Origin: Candidatus Firestoneibacteriota bacterium
GTDB taxonomy: Bacteria; Oederibacteriota; JAAXVQ01
Direction of reading: 5' to 3'
Length of the DNA: 11,859 nucleotides
NCBI GenBank assembly: GCA_013335425.1
Contig: JAAXVQ010000028.1
Coordinates: 1-11,859, forward strand
Under the pieces are notes generated by a model that worked only from the letters and a program-made list of their open reading frames with translations, was not told the origin of the DNA and did not search any database. The first letter of the stretch is position 1; every line of letters starts with the position of its first letter. A program made the position numbers and the translations under genes. Positions 10,839 to 11,859 of this stretch are shown here, in pieces.

Positions 10839-10845
10839 CCTCCTT
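10839..10845 (-). promoter_or_regulatory. Ribosome binding site (AAGGAGG) for the first propeller gene
   Basis: A perfect AAGGAGG lies 8 nt before ATG 10830-10828, in the 41-nt spacer after the Agl23-like stop. The spacer also has an AT-rich patch (ATTTTTCTATATTAA) just upstream of the site, which would keep the start region unstructured. I do not call a promoter from it. Confidence 0.75.
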
Positions 10846-10871
10846 AATATAGAAAAATCATGTCCCCCGCT

Positions 10872-11859
10872 TTAGCGCGCGTTGCCCCAATACAGGTACG
10901 CCACGTCCTTGCGAACGTAAATGATCATGTCGTACGAGCCCAACCCGCTCCAGGGCTCGCGGTACATGAAATAACGCCAGAGTTTCTGCACCTGCCCCGA
11001 AAGCGTGTCGTCTAAAATCACGTTCGGGTCCGGCGCCCACCACACGCGCAACTTGTACCGCTGCGCCACGTAGTCGGCCGCCAACAACTGGGCCACCCGC
11101 TCGTCGTGCCCCGGAGCCGCCATTTCCACGCCCGAGATGATGATGGGGTTCTTTTCAATGCTGCCCTCGGACTGATTGGCCGTGTATTTCGGATACCCTA
11201 CGTTTTTAAAATCACGCAGATACCACGCAAACGGCCAGGAACAATAATCCTCGCAGGTGATTTTCATTTCCAGGTTGCCGTTCAAACGCTTGGACATGCT
11301 GGTGATCTGGCGGACCACCTGGGTCACGTCCGTGGAGGATTGGACGTAGACCAATTGTTCGGCCGGATTGGCCCCGTCCTCATAGAAGCACAGGTTGGTG
11401 GTGTTGTGCAGCATCAGCACGGAAAAAATCGCCACCAGGCCCACCAGCCAGACCCGTTGGCGGGTAAATTTTTCCCACCAATCGTTTAAAAGCGTTCCGG
11501 TCAGCAGGATCATGGGCAGCAGCGGGTGGACAATCAGCCAGGGCATGCGTTCGCCCGCGAAGGAAATGTCCGAAAAACCCGAAATGGTCCAAACCAGCAA
11601 AAACACGGTCCAGAGGCTCTGCGCGCCGTAAGAGAAAAACGCCAGCAAACCCGTACCCAAGGTAATCAACAGCAGGGAAAAAATCAGGCCAAAGGTCTGT
11701 TTCCCTTCCTCGGCGAACAACCACCAGGCTGCGATCACGATCACATAGCCCAAGAGGCGCCAGGCGCGGTTGCTCTTGTCCTTGATGAAACTGAAGTAAA
11801 CAAACGCCGCCAACGACCCTAAAACCGCGAAGGTTTCATAAAACGGCAGGAGCGCTGCG
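10872..11859 (-). CDS. C-terminal part of an Agl23/TIGR03663-like multi-span membrane protein (cut by right edge)
   Basis: The frame is open to the right edge, giving 328 visible codons; a TTG at 11813 is internal, and the residues before it (LLPFYETFAVLGS) continue a hydrophobic helix. The visible part has about five more membrane spans, then a soluble region from about residue 150 that should lie outside. The stretch FAGERMPWLIVHPLLPMILLTG resembles a conserved stretch I recall from the TIGR03663 family (flippase activity-associated Agl23), whose N-terminal half is related to PMT/GT39 glycosyltransferases. That half, with the family's DE and HGP residues, lies outside the window and cannot be checked. 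The C-terminal domain contains CEDYCSWPFAWYLRDF followed later by a basic stretch RYKLRVWWAPDPN, also as recalled for this family. In archaea Agl23 is linked to N-glycan export. It leads the visible operon, 41 nt before the propeller genes. Confidence 0.75.
   Translation of the reverse strand, partial: AALLPFYETFAVLGSLAAFVYFSFIKDKSNRAWRLLGYVIVIAAWWLFAEEGKQTFGLIFSLLLITLGTGLLAFFSYGAQSLWTVFLLVWTISGFSDISFAGERMPWLIVHPLLPMILLTGTLLNDWWEKFTRQRVWLVGLVAIFSVLMLHNTTNLCFYEDGANPAEQLVYVQSSTDVTQVVRQITSMSKRLNGNLEMKITCEDYCSWPFAWYLRDFKNVGYPKYTANQSEGSIEKNPIIISGVEMAAPGHDERVAQLLAADYVAQRYKLRVWWAPDPNVILDDTLSGQVQKLWRYFMYREPWSGLGSYDMIIYVRKDVAYLYWGNAR

Noticed and set aside
11811..11813. TTG at 11813 as the true start of the rightmost gene.
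   Set aside because: The frame remains open to the window edge and the codons before TTG continue a hydrophobic helix, so the gene is truncated by the window and not complete.

Overview
The window is a dense, strictly one-directional block of genes, all on the minus strand, so transcription runs from the right edge to the left edge. It is GC-rich, uses strong AGGAGG / GAGGTGG ribosome binding sites, and most genes touch or overlap. This points to a bacterium and one long envelope-glycan operon. The species cannot be named from this sequence. The combination of an Agl23-like (TIGR03663-type) membrane protein with NHL propellers recalls, from memory, Chloroflexi, some archaea and uncultured candidate phyla. 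The Shine-Dalgarno sites and gene styles favour a bacterium.

In order of transcription the layout is: (1) the C-terminal part of an Agl23/TIGR03663-like multi-span membrane protein (10872-11859, cut by the right edge); (2) and (3) two adjacent, collinear membrane-anchored six-bladed NHL beta-propellers (9889-10830 and 8780-9877), the second with a long Lys/Ala-rich cytoplasmic tail; (4) a GDP-L-fucose synthase-like reductase/epimerase (7773-8717), preceded by a GC-rich hairpin; (5) a class I SAM methyltransferase (6965-7798); a 144-nt gap, the longest in the window; (6) a third anchored propeller with a basic tail (5747-6820); (7) a 1193-residue GT39-like GT-C glycosyltransferase with a roughly 390-residue extra membrane region in front and two PA14-like domains behind (2169-5750); (8) a Wzx/MOP-type flippase (922-2196); (9) a DPM1/ALG5-like GT2 glycosyltransferase (105-869); (10) the first 35 codons of another gene (1-105, cut by the left edge). 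No stretch longer than 300 bases lacks a gene, and no RNA genes, mobile elements or CRISPR arrays were seen.

A coherent reading (inference) is a pathway that builds and exports a lipid-linked glycan. The GT2 enzyme would make polyprenyl-phosphate-sugar donors. The fucose synthase and methyltransferase would supply or decorate deoxy sugars. The flippase would carry lipid-linked intermediates across the membrane. The two GT-C-type proteins would transfer sugars on the outer face, with PA14 domains and three tethered NHL propellers acting there as glycan- or protein-binding scaffolds. The most unusual elements are the trio of NHL propellers (two with histone-H1-like basic tails) and the GT39-PA14-PA14 fusion.
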